Below are positions 36,362 to 46,114 of a DNA stretch of 64,000 bases, piece after piece. Position 1 is the first letter of the stretch. Each line of letters starts with the position of its first letter. Under the pieces are notes generated by a model that did no database searches, was not told the DNA's origin, and worked only from the letters and a program-made list of their open reading frames with translations. The DNA comes from Pseudomonas lactis (lineage in GTDB: Bacteria; Pseudomonadota; Gammaproteobacteria; Pseudomonadales; Pseudomonadaceae): the NCBI RefSeq assembly GCF_001439845.1, contig NZ_JYLO01000014.1:124001-188000 (forward strand). The letters run 5' to 3'. A program made the position numbers and the translations under genes.

Positions 36362-38425
36362 TTACATCGGCGTGCTGCTCACCACCCGCAACGCCAGCCC
36401 TTCATAAGCGTCCAGCGTGATCGTGAACGCGCCCTCCTCGGTCAAATCTCCCTCCACCCGCTCATTGATGATATCTACCACCGGCCCCGGTGCGATGTTG
36501 GGCAGGTGCAAGGTTTCGGTGATCGGCGTGGCACCGAAGTTCAACGCAGTGATTTGCGTGCCCTTACCCGCCGGCAGTTCGTGAACCATGATCAACAAGC
36601 CGGGATGCTCGACATCCGGCACCAGGATCTGCCGGCTGGCGGCGATGTCGTAGGCGCGGCGCACGGCGAGGATTTTTTGCAGTTGGGAGGCAAAGGACTC
36701 TGGATCCTGCAGTTGGCTGTTCAGGCTGCCATACAGGCTTTTGGAGCGCGGCATTTGCCCCGCCGACAGCTCGGCGTCGGGGTTCAGGTCCACCAGATCA
36801 TAGGCGCCACGGTGGATCCAGCGCGTGTCGCCATCGGCCATCAGGTGCGCCACGTCTTCGGCCGCCAACGGCAGTGCGCCCACCAGGTCCCAGCCGGACA
36901 AGGCAAACACCCCAGGTTGCATGGCGTTGTACATCACCAGCAGCAAGTGGATCTGGCGAATCTGCTGGATATCCGCCGGGGTGATCGCCTCCAGGTCACG
37001 AATACCCAAGGCCGCAGTGATGATGCTGACCGTGGTGCAGGACACGCCGTTGGTCACGAACTTGAGGTTGTACGGCGCATGTTCACCGGTCAGGCGTTCG
37101 TACATCTGCTCGCGGATATGCTCGCGCAGGATGTTGCCGGGGAAGGTCTGCCCCTGGAACATGAAGCTGTCGTGGGCGTGCAGCGTCCAGAAGTGCACCA
37201 GTTCCAGGGTCAGTTCATCGTGGTTCTGTAGCGCGTGGATCAGCGATCCTGGGTCGATACCCAGCGTGTGCATCTGGCGCAGCATCAGGCGCAGAAATTC
37301 TGTGTCGCCCATCAACAACGCGTGCTGGTAGGCAGGCCGGGTGATGAAATCATAGGACAGGTCGGCGCCGCCATGGGACATGGAGGCGATGTCGTCCACA
37401 GTCAGGTTGAGTTCCTGGAAACTGAAACCACCGGCCTTGCGAATCGCCCCGCCGAGCAACTGGTTGCCGGTGATCGACAGCGGGTGGCTTTCCGACCAGG
37501 CCGTACCGTCCAACTTGCGCTCTACACCGAGAAACCCGTTGGCGTCCAGGCGCAGGATCTTCGCGCCCATCACATCAATGGCGTGCAGCGCGTCGCCGAT
37601 GATCATCTGCTGAGCCGCGAACGAGGGATCCAGCCAATTGAGCGACGGCTGGCCTTCCTTGAAGTAATGCAGGTACACCCAACGCCGTGGTTTGCCGTCT
37701 ACGCCGACCACTTGCGGCGTGGCGCTCCAGTCAGTTTCCTTTACCCCCGGCTCGAAGAAGATCACCCGCTGCAACTGGCCGACGATGTAATGCTTGTCGC
37801 GCAGCGCATCCACCTGTTGCGGGCTGAGGTTCTGTGCATCGCGGCCTTCGGCGACATCCGGCAGCAACGACCAGTCTTCCTCACGGATTTCCACCATATG
37901 GTAGAGCCCCGGATAGTCCTCATAGGCCATCTCAGCCAGGCGAAAGTCCGCGCCCTTGCCGGTATGGGACGGGATCACGTCGTCGATGATCACCGCATTG
38001 TGCGCGGCGGCCATGCGCGTCAATGCCTGTAACTGCGCCTCGGTGCCCAGTTGCGGGTCGATGTCGAAGCTGATGCGGTCGAAATTGCCGTCGATGGTCG
38101 GCGTGTGCTCGGTACCAGACAAGCCACCGGACTTCTTCAACGGGCCGTTGTGAATGCCTTGGATGCCAATCTTCGACAGGGTATGCCACAGGGTTTCGTC
38201 CCCCAGCGCTTCCAGTACGGTGCCGCCTTCGCGGGTGACAATCGACGCGGGGTAGGCAGTGAACCACACGGACGATAAGGCTGAAGCGTCACGCGGCCGG
38301 GTCTGCGCATAGGGCTGCTGCCACAAGCGCCCTTGCCCCGAATAAAGCTTGGCCCGCTGCCGCGCTGCGTGGAGCATGGAATGTTGCACCAGCCAGTTCA
38401 CATGATCGTTATTCGCCGCGGTCAT
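36362..38425 (-). CDS. GH13 alpha-glucosyltransferase, trehalose-synthase (TreS)-like
   Basis: 687 residues, (beta/alpha)8 GH13 enzyme. Catalytic nucleophile Asp294 in KILRLDANGFLG, acid/base Glu338 in FSFQELNL, and the third acid in LQNHDE. The N-terminal region VIIDDVIPSHTGKG replaces the usual DxVxNH motif. The set is typical of maltose/trehalose-interconverting and related alpha-glucan enzymes of pseudomonads, linked to osmoprotection. ATG 38425 is preferred; the frame is open to 38467. Lies alone between two REP doublets. Confidence 0.82.
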   Translation of the reverse strand: MTAANNDHVNWLVQHSMLHAARQRAKLYSGQGRLWQQPYAQTRPRDASALSSVWFTAYPASIVTREGGTVLEALGDETLWHTLSKIGIQGIHNGPLKKSGGLSGTEHTPTIDGNFDRISFDIDPQLGTEAQLQALTRMAAAHNAVIIDDVIPSHTGKGADFRLAEMAYEDYPGLYHMVEIREEDWSLLPDVAEGRDAQNLSPQQVDALRDKHYIVGQLQRVIFFEPGVKETDWSATPQVVGVDGKPRRWVYLHYFKEGQPSLNWLDPSFAAQQMIIGDALHAIDVMGAKILRLDANGFLGVERKLDGTAWSESHPLSITGNQLLGGAIRKAGGFSFQELNLTVDDIASMSHGGADLSYDFITRPAYQHALLMGDTEFLRLMLRQMHTLGIDPGSLIHALQNHDELTLELVHFWTLHAHDSFMFQGQTFPGNILREHIREQMYERLTGEHAPYNLKFVTNGVSCTTVSIITAALGIRDLEAITPADIQQIRQIHLLLVMYNAMQPGVFALSGWDLVGALPLAAEDVAHLMADGDTRWIHRGAYDLVDLNPDAELSAGQMPRSKSLYGSLNSQLQDPESFASQLQKILAVRRAYDIAASRQILVPDVEHPGLLIMVHELPAGKGTQITALNFGATPITETLHLPNIAPGPVVDIINERVEGDLTEEGAFTITLDAYEGLALRVVSSTPM

Positions 38426-38514
38426 AAGCTCGGTACCTGTCGTGGTGAAAAGGGTCGGTGTAAGCATATGAGGAGCGTGGGCGCCATTCGTTGCATCGCA
38501 ATAGAACGCTTACC

Positions 38515-38616
38515 CTGTAGGAGCGAGCTTGCTCGCGAAAAACCCACAGGCGCCGCGTTGATTCAGGACGCCCGCGTTATCGTTGAGGTTTTTCGCGAGC
38601 AAGCTCGCTCCTACAG
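38515..38616. repeat. REP doublet (REPIN), copy 2
   Basis: Same structure and orientation of core as copy 1 (core again contains CGCGTTATCGTTGA), 102 bases. Its right end, CTACAG, supplies the TAG stop codon of the AraC-type gene (38613-38611). Confidence 0.9.
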
Positions 38617-39399
38617 AAGACATTCACCTGCGCTGCCGCCTTGCGTGGCTTGCCGGTACTGCCTCGGGGTGAAGCCGGTAGAAGACTTGAACTGCCGGGT
38701 AAACGCACTGTGGTCGGTATACCCGCATTGCAGCGCCACCTCGGTAATCGGCAACTCGGTATGCAACAACCGCCGGGCATGTTCCAGCCGGACTTTCTGG
38801 ATCATTTGCCGGGGCGTGAGGTGGAACACGCGCTTGCAGTAACGTTCCAGTTGCGCCACGGAAATCCCGGCGATGCGGGTCAATTCACCCAGGGTGACGC
38901 GGCGGTTGAAGTGGCTGCGGATGTGTTCGTCCACCGCCGCCAGGCGCTGATAGGCCGGGTGGGTTTCGCTGGCTGATTGCAGGTCTACCGAGATCCCGGC
39001 CAGGCCGATGATCGCACCGAGCCGGTTGTACAGCGGCCACTTGTGGGTCAGGCACCAGCCGGGTTCGCGGGTGCCGTAGAGGTGCAATTCGAGTTGGTCT
39101 TCCAACACCAGGCCCTGCCTCAGCACACGACGGTCCTGTTCGGTATAGCCGGGGCCCAATTGCGCGGGAAACACTTCGGCGCTGGTCTTGCCCAGCAGCG
39201 GTTGCAGCTGCTTGAGGCCGCAGCGTTGCACCAGGGTACGGTTGGCGAGCACGTAGCGGGCGTCGATGTCCTTGATGAAAATCGCGGCATTGGGCAGTAC
39301 ATCAAGCATCGGCAGCAACTGCTCTACCCCGCTCAATAACTGCTCGATGCTGTGGGGTCGGCTGCCCTGGAAAAGGCTCGCGAACGCGCTCTGCAACAT
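38611..39399 (-). CDS. AraC-family regulator with PAS-like sensor, divergent from hydroxyproline genes
   Basis: About 262 residues. A PAS-like domain (about 25-135: LDVLPNAAIFIKDIDARYVLANRTL) precedes a C-terminal pair of helix-turn-helix motifs (VTLGELTRIAGISVAQLERY and ITEVALQCGYTDHSAFTRQF) typical of AraC. Divergent from the permease gene of the hydroxyproline cluster, hence its likely activator. Start taken at ATG 39399 (MLQSAFASLF) with AAAGGG upstream; the frame is open to 39513. The last codons and stop lie against or in a REP. Confidence 0.85.
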   Translation of the reverse strand: MLQSAFASLFQGSRPHSIEQLLSGVEQLLPMLDVLPNAAIFIKDIDARYVLANRTLVQRCGLKQLQPLLGKTSAEVFPAQLGPGYTEQDRRVLRQGLVLEDQLELHLYGTREPGWCLTHKWPLYNRLGAIIGLAGISVDLQSASETHPAYQRLAAVDEHIRSHFNRRVTLGELTRIAGISVAQLERYCKRVFHLTPRQMIQKVRLEHARRLLHTELPITEVALQCGYTDHSAFTRQFKSSTGFTPRQYRQATQGGSAGECLL

Positions 39400-39586
39400 G
39401 ACTTTATCTGCCCTTTTATTCGTCGACAGCCAGCAGATTGCGCCATGGGGCGAGCGCTGTCGAGCGCGGCAAATTGTGCTGAATTCGTCATCCATCGCCG
39501 CATAAAACATCAATCCTCAGCCAGGCCTGTGGGTTCAGGATAGCGCCACTGCATGCCTATCCAATAACTCACAAGAAGGCGCCGCT

Positions 39587-41212
39587 ATGTCAGGCCAAGG
39601 CAAGTTCAAGAAACAGCTGTCACTGATGGACCTCACCTTTATCGGGTTGGGGGCCATCTTCGGTTCGGGTTGGTTGTTCGCCGCCAGCCACGTGTCTGCC
39701 ATCGCAGGCCCGGCGGGGATTTTTTCCTGGTTGCTCGGTGGTTTCGCCGTGCTGCTGCTGTGCATTGTCTACTGTGAACTCGGCGCCGCCCTGCCCCGCG
39801 CCGGTGGCGTGGTGCGCTACCCGGTGTACTCCCATGGCCCGCTGCTGGGCTACCTGATGGGCTTTATCACGCTGATCGCGTTTTCCAGCCTGGTGGCGAT
39901 TGAAGTGGTCGCCTCGCGCCAGTATGCGGCAGCCTGGTTTCCCCAGCTGACCAAGGCCGGCTCCAGCGACCCGACCACCCTGGGCTGGCTGGTGCAATTT
40001 GCCTTGCTGTGCCTGTTCTTTGTGCTCAATTACCGCAGCGTGAAGACCTTTGCCATCGCCAATAACCTGGTGAGCGTGTTCAAGTTCATCGTGCCGTTGC
40101 TGGTGATCGGCGTGCTGTTCACCTTCTTCAAGCCTGCGAACTTCCAGGTGCATGGCTTTGCACCGTTCGGCTTGTCGGGCATCGAGATGGCCGTGTCCGC
40201 AGGCGGGGTGATCTTTGCCTATCTGGGGCTCACGCCGATCATTTCGGTGGCCAGCGAAGTGAAAAATCCACAGCGCACCATCCCCATCGCCCTGATCCTC
40301 TCGGTCCTGCTGTCGACCGCCATTTATGTGCTGCTGCAAACCGCGTTCCTCGGCGGCGTGCCTACCGAAATGCTCGCCAATGGCTGGGCCGGCATCAGCA
40401 AGGAACTGGCCCTGCCCTATCGCGATATCGCCCTGGCGCTGGGCGTGGGCTGGCTGGCCTACCTGGTGGTGGCCGATGCGGTGATCTCCCCCAGCGGCTG
40501 CGGCAATATCTACATGAACGCCACCCCGCGCGTGGTGTATGGCTGGGCGCAGACCGGCACCTTCTTCAAGGTCTTCACGCGCATCGATGAAAAGTCCGGC
40601 ATCCCGCGCCCGGCGCTGTGGCTGACCTTTGGGCTGTCGGTGTTCTGGACCTTGCCGTTCCCGTCCTGGGAAGCGCTGATCAACGTGGTGTCCGCAGCCC
40701 TAATCCTCAGTTATGCCGTGGCCCCGGTGACGGTCGCCGCCCTGCGCCGCAATGCACCCGACATGGCGCGCCCGTTTCGGGTCAAGGGCATGGCGGTGCT
40801 GGGCCCGCTGTCCTTCATCATCGCTGCGCTGATCGTGTACTGGTCGGGCTGGAGCACGGTGTCCTGGCTGCTGGGCCTGCAAATCCTGATGTTTGTGGTG
40901 TACCTGTTGTGTGCACGCTGGGTGCCGACCGCGCACCTGAACCTCAAGCAACAAGTGCGCTCTTCGGCCTGGCTGATCGGCTTCTACGCCGTGACCATCC
41001 TGCTCTCCAAACTCGGCAGCTTTGGCGGCATCGGTGTGATCAGCCACCCGTTTGACACCCTGGTGGTGGCGGCCTGCGCCCTGGGCATCTACTACTGGGG
41101 CGCCGCCACCGGCGTGCCCGCCCATTTGGTGCGCCTGGAGCAGGAAGAGGATGAAAGCGAAGCCGTCAGCGACGCGCACTACAGCGCCCCACTGTCCCCG
41201 ACCACCCACTGA
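39587..41212 (+). CDS. APC-family amino acid permease (probable hydroxyproline importer)
   Basis: 541 residues and about 12 membrane segments. LTFIGLGAIFGSGWLFA is the helix 1 substrate motif of the APC superfamily, and GGVIFAYLGLTPIISVASEVKNP is the helix 6-loop motif. First gene of a plus-strand unit whose next gene starts 11 bases on and encodes 4-hydroxyproline epimerase, so hydroxyproline is the best substrate guess. Confidence 0.87.
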   Translation: MSGQGKFKKQLSLMDLTFIGLGAIFGSGWLFAASHVSAIAGPAGIFSWLLGGFAVLLLCIVYCELGAALPRAGGVVRYPVYSHGPLLGYLMGFITLIAFSSLVAIEVVASRQYAAAWFPQLTKAGSSDPTTLGWLVQFALLCLFFVLNYRSVKTFAIANNLVSVFKFIVPLLVIGVLFTFFKPANFQVHGFAPFGLSGIEMAVSAGGVIFAYLGLTPIISVASEVKNPQRTIPIALILSVLLSTAIYVLLQTAFLGGVPTEMLANGWAGISKELALPYRDIALALGVGWLAYLVVADAVISPSGCGNIYMNATPRVVYGWAQTGTFFKVFTRIDEKSGIPRPALWLTFGLSVFWTLPFPSWEALINVVSAALILSYAVAPVTVAALRRNAPDMARPFRVKGMAVLGPLSFIIAALIVYWSGWSTVSWLLGLQILMFVVYLLCARWVPTAHLNLKQQVRSSAWLIGFYAVTILLSKLGSFGGIGVISHPFDTLVVAACALGIYYWGAATGVPAHLVRLEQEEDESEAVSDAHYSAPLSPTTH

Positions 41213-41223
41213 TGGAGCGCCTT

Positions 41224-42150
41224 ATGAAACGGCTGCACGTGATTGACTCGCACACCGGCGGTGAACCTACGCGCCTGGTCATGAGCGGTTTCCCCGCGCT
41301 GGTTGGCGACACGATCGCCGGCCAACTGGAACACCTGCGCACCCACCACGATCAATGGCGCCGCGCCTGCCTGCTGGAGCCACGGGGCAACGATGTACTG
41401 GTGGGCGCGCTGTACTGCGCGCCCGTCACGCCGGGGGCGACCTGCGGGGTGATCTTCTTCAACAACGCCGGCTACCTGGGCATGTGCGGCCACGGCACCA
41501 TCGGCCTGGTTGCCTCGCTGCACCACCTGGGACTGATCCAACCGGGCGTGCACAGCCTCGACACGCCGGTCGGCCCGGTCGCGGCCACCTTGCACGAAGA
41601 CGGCAGCGTGACCCTGCGCAATGTGCCCGCTTACCGCTATCGCAAACAGGTGCCGGTTGAGGTGCCTGGGCACGGCGTGGTGCTGGGCGACATCGCTTGG
41701 GGCGGCAACTGGTTCTTCCTGGTGTCGGACCACGGCCATGAGTTGCAGATGGATAACGTGGAGGCCCTGACCGACTACACCTGGGCGATGCTCAAGGCCC
41801 TCGAAGCCCAAGGCATCCGTGGCGCAGACGGTGCGCTGATCGACCATATCGAACTGTTCGCCGACGACGCCCACGCCGACAGCCGCAACTTTGTGATGTG
41901 CCCTGGCAAAGCCTATGACCGCTCCCCCTGCGGCACCGGCACCAGCGCCAAGCTCGCCTGCCTGGCCGCCGACGCAAAACTCGCCGCAGGAGAACCCTGG
42001 GTACAAGCCAGCATCACCGGCAGCCAATTCCTCGGCCGCTATGAGTGGGACGGCGAACGCGTACGCCCCTTCATCACCGGCCGCGCCTACATGACCGCCG
42101 ACAGCACCCTGCTGATCGACGAACAAGACCCGTTTGCCTGGGGCATCTGA
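41224..42150 (+). CDS. 4-hydroxyproline 2-epimerase (proline racemase family)
   Basis: Converts trans-4-hydroxy-L-proline to cis-4-hydroxy-D-proline, the first step of bacterial hydroxyproline breakdown. 308 residues with both catalytic cysteines, Cys88 in GMCGHGTIG and Cys236 in SPCGTGTSA, and the N-terminal IDSHTGGEPTR. Two Cys argue against the dehydratase subfamily, which has Cys/Thr. GGAG lies 6 bases before ATG 41224; ATG 41212 overlaps the permease stop but lacks this. Corresponds to LhpA of P. aeruginosa. Confidence 0.93.
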   Translation: MKRLHVIDSHTGGEPTRLVMSGFPALVGDTIAGQLEHLRTHHDQWRRACLLEPRGNDVLVGALYCAPVTPGATCGVIFFNNAGYLGMCGHGTIGLVASLHHLGLIQPGVHSLDTPVGPVAATLHEDGSVTLRNVPAYRYRKQVPVEVPGHGVVLGDIAWGGNWFFLVSDHGHELQMDNVEALTDYTWAMLKALEAQGIRGADGALIDHIELFADDAHADSRNFVMCPGKAYDRSPCGTGTSAKLACLAADAKLAAGEPWVQASITGSQFLGRYEWDGERVRPFITGRAYMTADSTLLIDEQDPFAWGI

Positions 42151-42187
42151 GCCCTTGATCAATTCAACTGAAACCGGAGTTAGCACC

Positions 42188-43135
42188 ATGAGCGACAACA
42201 TCTTCACCGGCTGCATGCCCGCCCTGATGACCCCTTGCACCGCCGAGCGCCAACCAGACTTCGACGCCCTCGTCGCCAAGGGCCGCGAGCTGATCGACAT
42301 CGGCATGAGTGCCGTGGTGTATTGCGGTTCCATGGGCGACTGGCCGCTACTCACCGAGGCCCAGCGCCAGGAAGGCGTGGCGCGCCTGGTGGCGGCGGGT
42401 GTGCCAACCATCGTCGGCACCGGTGCGGTGAACAGCCGTGAAGCCGTATCCCACGCAGCCCATGCCGCCAAAGTCGGCGCCCATGGTTTGATGGTGATTC
42501 CCCGCGTGCTGTCCCGAGGGGCTTCGGTCACTGCGCAAAAGGCCCACTTTGCAGCGATCCTCAACGCCGCCCCCAACCTGCCGGCGGTGATCTACAACAG
42601 CCCCTACTACGGTTTCGCCACCCGCGCCGACCTGTTCTTCGAACTGCGTCGCGAACACCCGAACCTGATCGGCTTCAAGGAGTTCGGCGGCGCCGCCGAC
42701 CTGCGCTACGCCGCCGAAAACATCACCTCCCAGGATGATGATGTGACCCTGATGGTCGGCGTCGATACCCAAGTGGTCCACGGCTTCGTCAACTGCAACG
42801 CCACCGGCGCCATTACCGGCATCGGCAATGCACTACCACGCGAAGTGCTGCAACTGGTAGCCCTGAGCAAAAAGGCCGCCAAGGGCGATGCCAAGGCGCG
42901 TCGCCAGGCCCGCGAATTGGAAGCTGCGCTAGCGGTGTTGTCATCGTTCGACGAGGGCTGCGACCTGGTGCTGTATTACAAGCATTTGATGGTGCTCAAC
43001 GGCGACCAGGGTTACGCCCTGCACTTCAACGAAACCGACGCGCTCAGCGCGGCCCAGCGCCGCTATGCCGAGCAGCAATACGCGCTGTTCCGCCAGTGGT
43101 ATGCCAACTGGTCGGCAGAACAGAACGCCGCTTGA
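42188..43135 (+). CDS. Dihydrodipicolinate-synthase-family lyase, probable pyrroline-4-hydroxy-2-carboxylate deaminase
   Basis: 315 residues, DapA/NAL-type TIM barrel: GSMGDWPLL phosphate/carboxylate loop, Schiff-base Lys164 in IGFKEFGG and catalytic Tyr in VIYNSPYYG. In hydroxyproline clusters this family member deaminates 1-pyrroline-4-hydroxy-2-carboxylate to 2-oxoglutarate semialdehyde. GGAG 8 bases before ATG 42188. Followed by a REP doublet, then by the semialdehyde dehydrogenase gene. Confidence 0.88.
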   Translation: MSDNIFTGCMPALMTPCTAERQPDFDALVAKGRELIDIGMSAVVYCGSMGDWPLLTEAQRQEGVARLVAAGVPTIVGTGAVNSREAVSHAAHAAKVGAHGLMVIPRVLSRGASVTAQKAHFAAILNAAPNLPAVIYNSPYYGFATRADLFFELRREHPNLIGFKEFGGAADLRYAAENITSQDDDVTLMVGVDTQVVHGFVNCNATGAITGIGNALPREVLQLVALSKKAAKGDAKARRQARELEAALAVLSSFDEGCDLVLYYKHLMVLNGDQGYALHFNETDALSAAQRRYAEQQYALFRQWYANWSAEQNAA

Positions 43136-43140
43136 TTCTT

Positions 43141-43240
43141 TGTAGGAGCGAGCTTGCTCGCGAAGAACGTTAACGATAACGCGCTCACCCTGAACGAACG
43201 CGTTGTAGGCACGTTTTTCGCGAGCAAGCTCGCTCCTACA
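43141..43240. repeat. REP doublet (REPIN), copy 3, core inverted
   Basis: Same outer arms as copies 1 and 2, but the core (TTAACGATAACGCG) is the reverse complement of theirs. Inserted between two genes of the hydroxyproline unit. Confidence 0.9.
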
Positions 43241-43269
43241 ACACCTCTTTTGTTTTCCAGGATTTCACC

Positions 43270-44841
43270 ATGACTCTGACAGGCAAGCTGCTGATCGGTC
43301 AGCAATCCATATCCGGCCATCGCGATGCGATCCGCGCGATCAATCCCGCCACCAACGCCCCACTGGAACCCGCCTACGCTGGCGGGGATGAGCAGCACGT
43401 AGAACAGGCCTGCGCACTCGCGTGGGCCGCGTTTGACGCTTACCGCGAAACCCCCTTGGCAGATCGCGCCACGTTGCTTGAAACGATCGCCACCCACATC
43501 GAAGCCTTGGGTGATGAGCTGGTCGAACGCGCCTGCGCCGAAACCGGCTTGCCTCGCGCACGCATTGAAGGTGAACGCGGCCGTACCTGCGGGCAACTGC
43601 GCGCTTTTGCGCGCACCGTGCGCCTGGGCGAATGGCTCGACGTGCGCGTCGATACCGCACAGCCCCAGCGCCTACCTCTGCCCCGCGCCGACCTGCGCCA
43701 GCGCCATATCGCTCTGGGCCCGGTGGCGGTGTTCGGTGCCAGCAACTTCCCTCTGGCCTTCTCCGTGGCGGGCGGCGATACCGCGTCGGCCCTTGCCGCC
43801 GGTTGCCCGGTGATCGTCAAGGCGCATAACGCCCACCCCGGCACCAGCGAACTGGTGGGCCGCGCCATCGCCCAGGCGGTGAAACACTGCGGTTTGCCGG
43901 AGGGTGTGTTTTCACTGCTCTATGGTGCGGGTAACGAGGTGGGTATCGCACTGGTGAGCGACCCGCGCATCAAGGCTGTGGGCTTTACCGGTTCGCGCAG
44001 TGGCGGCATTGCCCTCTGCCAAGCGGCGCAGGCACGCGCGGAGCCGATCCCGGTGTACGCGGAAATGAGCTCGATCAACCCGGTATACCTGTTTCCTGCT
44101 GCACTTGAAACTAGGTGCGAAGCCTTGGCCGAAGGGTTCGTGGCGTCGCTGACCCAAGGCGCCGGCCAGTTCTGCACCAACCCTGGCCTGGTGATCGCCC
44201 TGCAAGGCGCCGCTCTGGACCATTTTATCCAGTCCGCCAGTGAGCGGCTCTCGCGTTGCCCGTCCCAGACCATGCTCACACCGGGTATTTTCAGCGCCTA
44301 TGAAACCGGCGTGAAGGCCCTGGCCCAGCACGCCAACATCGCCGCCAAGGGCATGCCAGCGACCGGGCCGAACCTGGGCCAGGCCCATCTGTTCGTGACC
44401 CAGGCCGAGGCGTTCCTGAACAACGAACAGCTGCAAGCCGAAGTATTCGGCGCCGCCTCGCTGGTGGTGGCATGCCGCGATGTCGAGCACATGCGCCAGG
44501 TGTCCGAACACCTGGAAGGCCAACTCACCGCCACCCTGCAGATGGATGACTCAGACCTGCCCCAGGCACGGGCGCTGCTGCCGGTGCTGGAACGCAAGGC
44601 TGGGCGCCTGCTGGTAAATGGCTGGCCAACCGGCGTAGAAGTGTGCGACGCCATGGTGCATGGCGGGCCCTTTCCGGCGACTTCGGATGCGCGCAGTACC
44701 TCGGTGGGCACGGCGGCTATTCTGCGGTTCCTGCGCCCGGTGTGTTATCAGGATTTCCCGGACGCCTTGCTGCCCGCCGCCCTACAACACGACAACCCGC
44801 TGCGGTTGCGGCGCCTGCTCGACGGCCAACGAGAAGCATAA
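43270..44841 (+). CDS. 2-oxoglutarate semialdehyde dehydrogenase (ALDH family)
   Basis: 523 residues. Catalytic Cys302 in GAGQFCTNPG, Glu265 in VYAEMSS, cofactor motif GFTGSRSGG, substrate entry FGASNFPLAFS. The sequence pattern and length fit the NADP-dependent class III KGSA dehydrogenases that finish hydroxyproline or sugar-acid breakdown to 2-oxoglutarate. AGGAT lies 6 bases before the ATG. Followed after 2 bases by the FAD oxidoreductase gene. Confidence 0.9.
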   Translation: MTLTGKLLIGQQSISGHRDAIRAINPATNAPLEPAYAGGDEQHVEQACALAWAAFDAYRETPLADRATLLETIATHIEALGDELVERACAETGLPRARIEGERGRTCGQLRAFARTVRLGEWLDVRVDTAQPQRLPLPRADLRQRHIALGPVAVFGASNFPLAFSVAGGDTASALAAGCPVIVKAHNAHPGTSELVGRAIAQAVKHCGLPEGVFSLLYGAGNEVGIALVSDPRIKAVGFTGSRSGGIALCQAAQARAEPIPVYAEMSSINPVYLFPAALETRCEALAEGFVASLTQGAGQFCTNPGLVIALQGAALDHFIQSASERLSRCPSQTMLTPGIFSAYETGVKALAQHANIAAKGMPATGPNLGQAHLFVTQAEAFLNNEQLQAEVFGAASLVVACRDVEHMRQVSEHLEGQLTATLQMDDSDLPQARALLPVLERKAGRLLVNGWPTGVEVCDAMVHGGPFPATSDARSTSVGTAAILRFLRPVCYQDFPDALLPAALQHDNPLRLRRLLDGQREA

Positions 44842-44843
44842 CC

Positions 44844-46091
44844 ATGGCCGATCCCAATCAAGCAGACATCGTAGTAGTCGGCGCCGGCATTATCGGCGTC
44901 GCCTGCGCCTTGCAGTTGGCACGCCAAGGCCGGCGAGTCGTCGTGCTCGACGCGCAGGCACCCGGCATGGGCGCCTCCTACGGCAACGCGGGCCACCTGG
45001 CGACGGAGCAAGTCTTCCCCATCGCCGACCTGTCAATCCTCAAGCGCTTGCCCGCCATGCTCCTGGACCCCATGGGCCCACTGCGCCTGGACTGGGCCTA
45101 CCTGCCCCGCGCCCTGCCCTGGTTTATCCGCCTGCTGTTGAACCTGCGGCCAGCGCGTTATCAGCGCACCGTGGCCGGCCTTCGCGCGCTGAACGAAGGC
45201 AGCCTGGGCGCGTGGCAACGCTTGCTGCAATCGATTGGACAAGCTCAATTGCTGCGTGAAGACGGTTCGCTATTGGTGTTTGAGCGCGCCGAATCCCGCG
45301 CTGCACTGGATGCAGTGCAGCAACGCATGAGGCAGCAAGGCGTCGCCGTGGAGTCCTGGAGCGGCGATGCGGTGCGCAAGGCTGCGCCGCAACTGAGCGA
45401 CGCCATACAAGGCGGTTTGTTCTTCCCGGCTACCGGACACTTTCTGGACCCGTACACGGTGATTGGCGAACTGGTGAACGCAGCCAAGGCCGAGGGGGTG
45501 CAATTTCTTCAGCAGCGGGTTCTGGATGCGCGCCTGGAGGGCAGCGGCGTTTCCCTGATGACCGACCAAGGCGTAATGACAGCACCGCACGTGCTGATCG
45601 CCTGCGGCGCCCACTCGGCCAAACTCACTGCTGCACTCACCGGCAAACAAGTGCCACTGGACACCGAACGCGGTTACCACCTGATGCTGCCCCAAGAACA
45701 ACAACGACTGCCCTTCGCGGTCACTTCGCTGGAGCGCAAATTCATCATGACGCCCATGACCGGTGGCCTGCGCCTGGCCGGCACGGTCGAATTCGCCGGC
45801 CTCGACCGCCCGGCCAATATGCAACGCGCCTGGCAGCTGCACCGGTTGAGCAAAGGGCTGTTCCGACACGACTTGAGCCACAGCGAAGCCACACCCTGGA
45901 TGGGGTTTCGCCCTTCCCTGCCCGACTCACTGCCAATCATTGACCGGGTGTGCGAGGGCAAGGTACTGCTTGCGTTCGGTCACCAGCATCTGGGGCTGAC
46001 ACAAGCAGCGGTGACGGCCGAGAGGGTTGGGCAGCTTGCGGCGGGTGAGCGTGTGCCAGAATTACAGCCTTATCGGCTGGATCGTTTCTGA
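44844..46091 (+). CDS. FAD-dependent D-amino acid dehydrogenase, probable D-hydroxyproline dehydrogenase
   Basis: 415 residues. FAD-binding Rossmann motif VVVGAGIIGVACALQLARQG at the N-terminus, GASYGNAGHLA as in DadA, and the second FAD motif near HQHLGLTQAA at the C-terminus. In this cluster it should oxidise cis-4-hydroxy-D-proline to 1-pyrroline-4-hydroxy-2-carboxylate, linking the epimerase and deaminase steps. Single-subunit type, unlike the three-subunit enzyme of some pseudomonads. ATG 44844 follows the ALDH stop at once. Confidence 0.87.
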   Translation: MADPNQADIVVVGAGIIGVACALQLARQGRRVVVLDAQAPGMGASYGNAGHLATEQVFPIADLSILKRLPAMLLDPMGPLRLDWAYLPRALPWFIRLLLNLRPARYQRTVAGLRALNEGSLGAWQRLLQSIGQAQLLREDGSLLVFERAESRAALDAVQQRMRQQGVAVESWSGDAVRKAAPQLSDAIQGGLFFPATGHFLDPYTVIGELVNAAKAEGVQFLQQRVLDARLEGSGVSLMTDQGVMTAPHVLIACGAHSAKLTAALTGKQVPLDTERGYHLMLPQEQQRLPFAVTSLERKFIMTPMTGGLRLAGTVEFAGLDRPANMQRAWQLHRLSKGLFRHDLSHSEATPWMGFRPSLPDSLPIIDRVCEGKVLLAFGHQHLGLTQAAVTAERVGQLAAGERVPELQPYRLDRF

Positions 46092-46114
46092 AAACACCGA
46101 AAACCAAATGTGGG

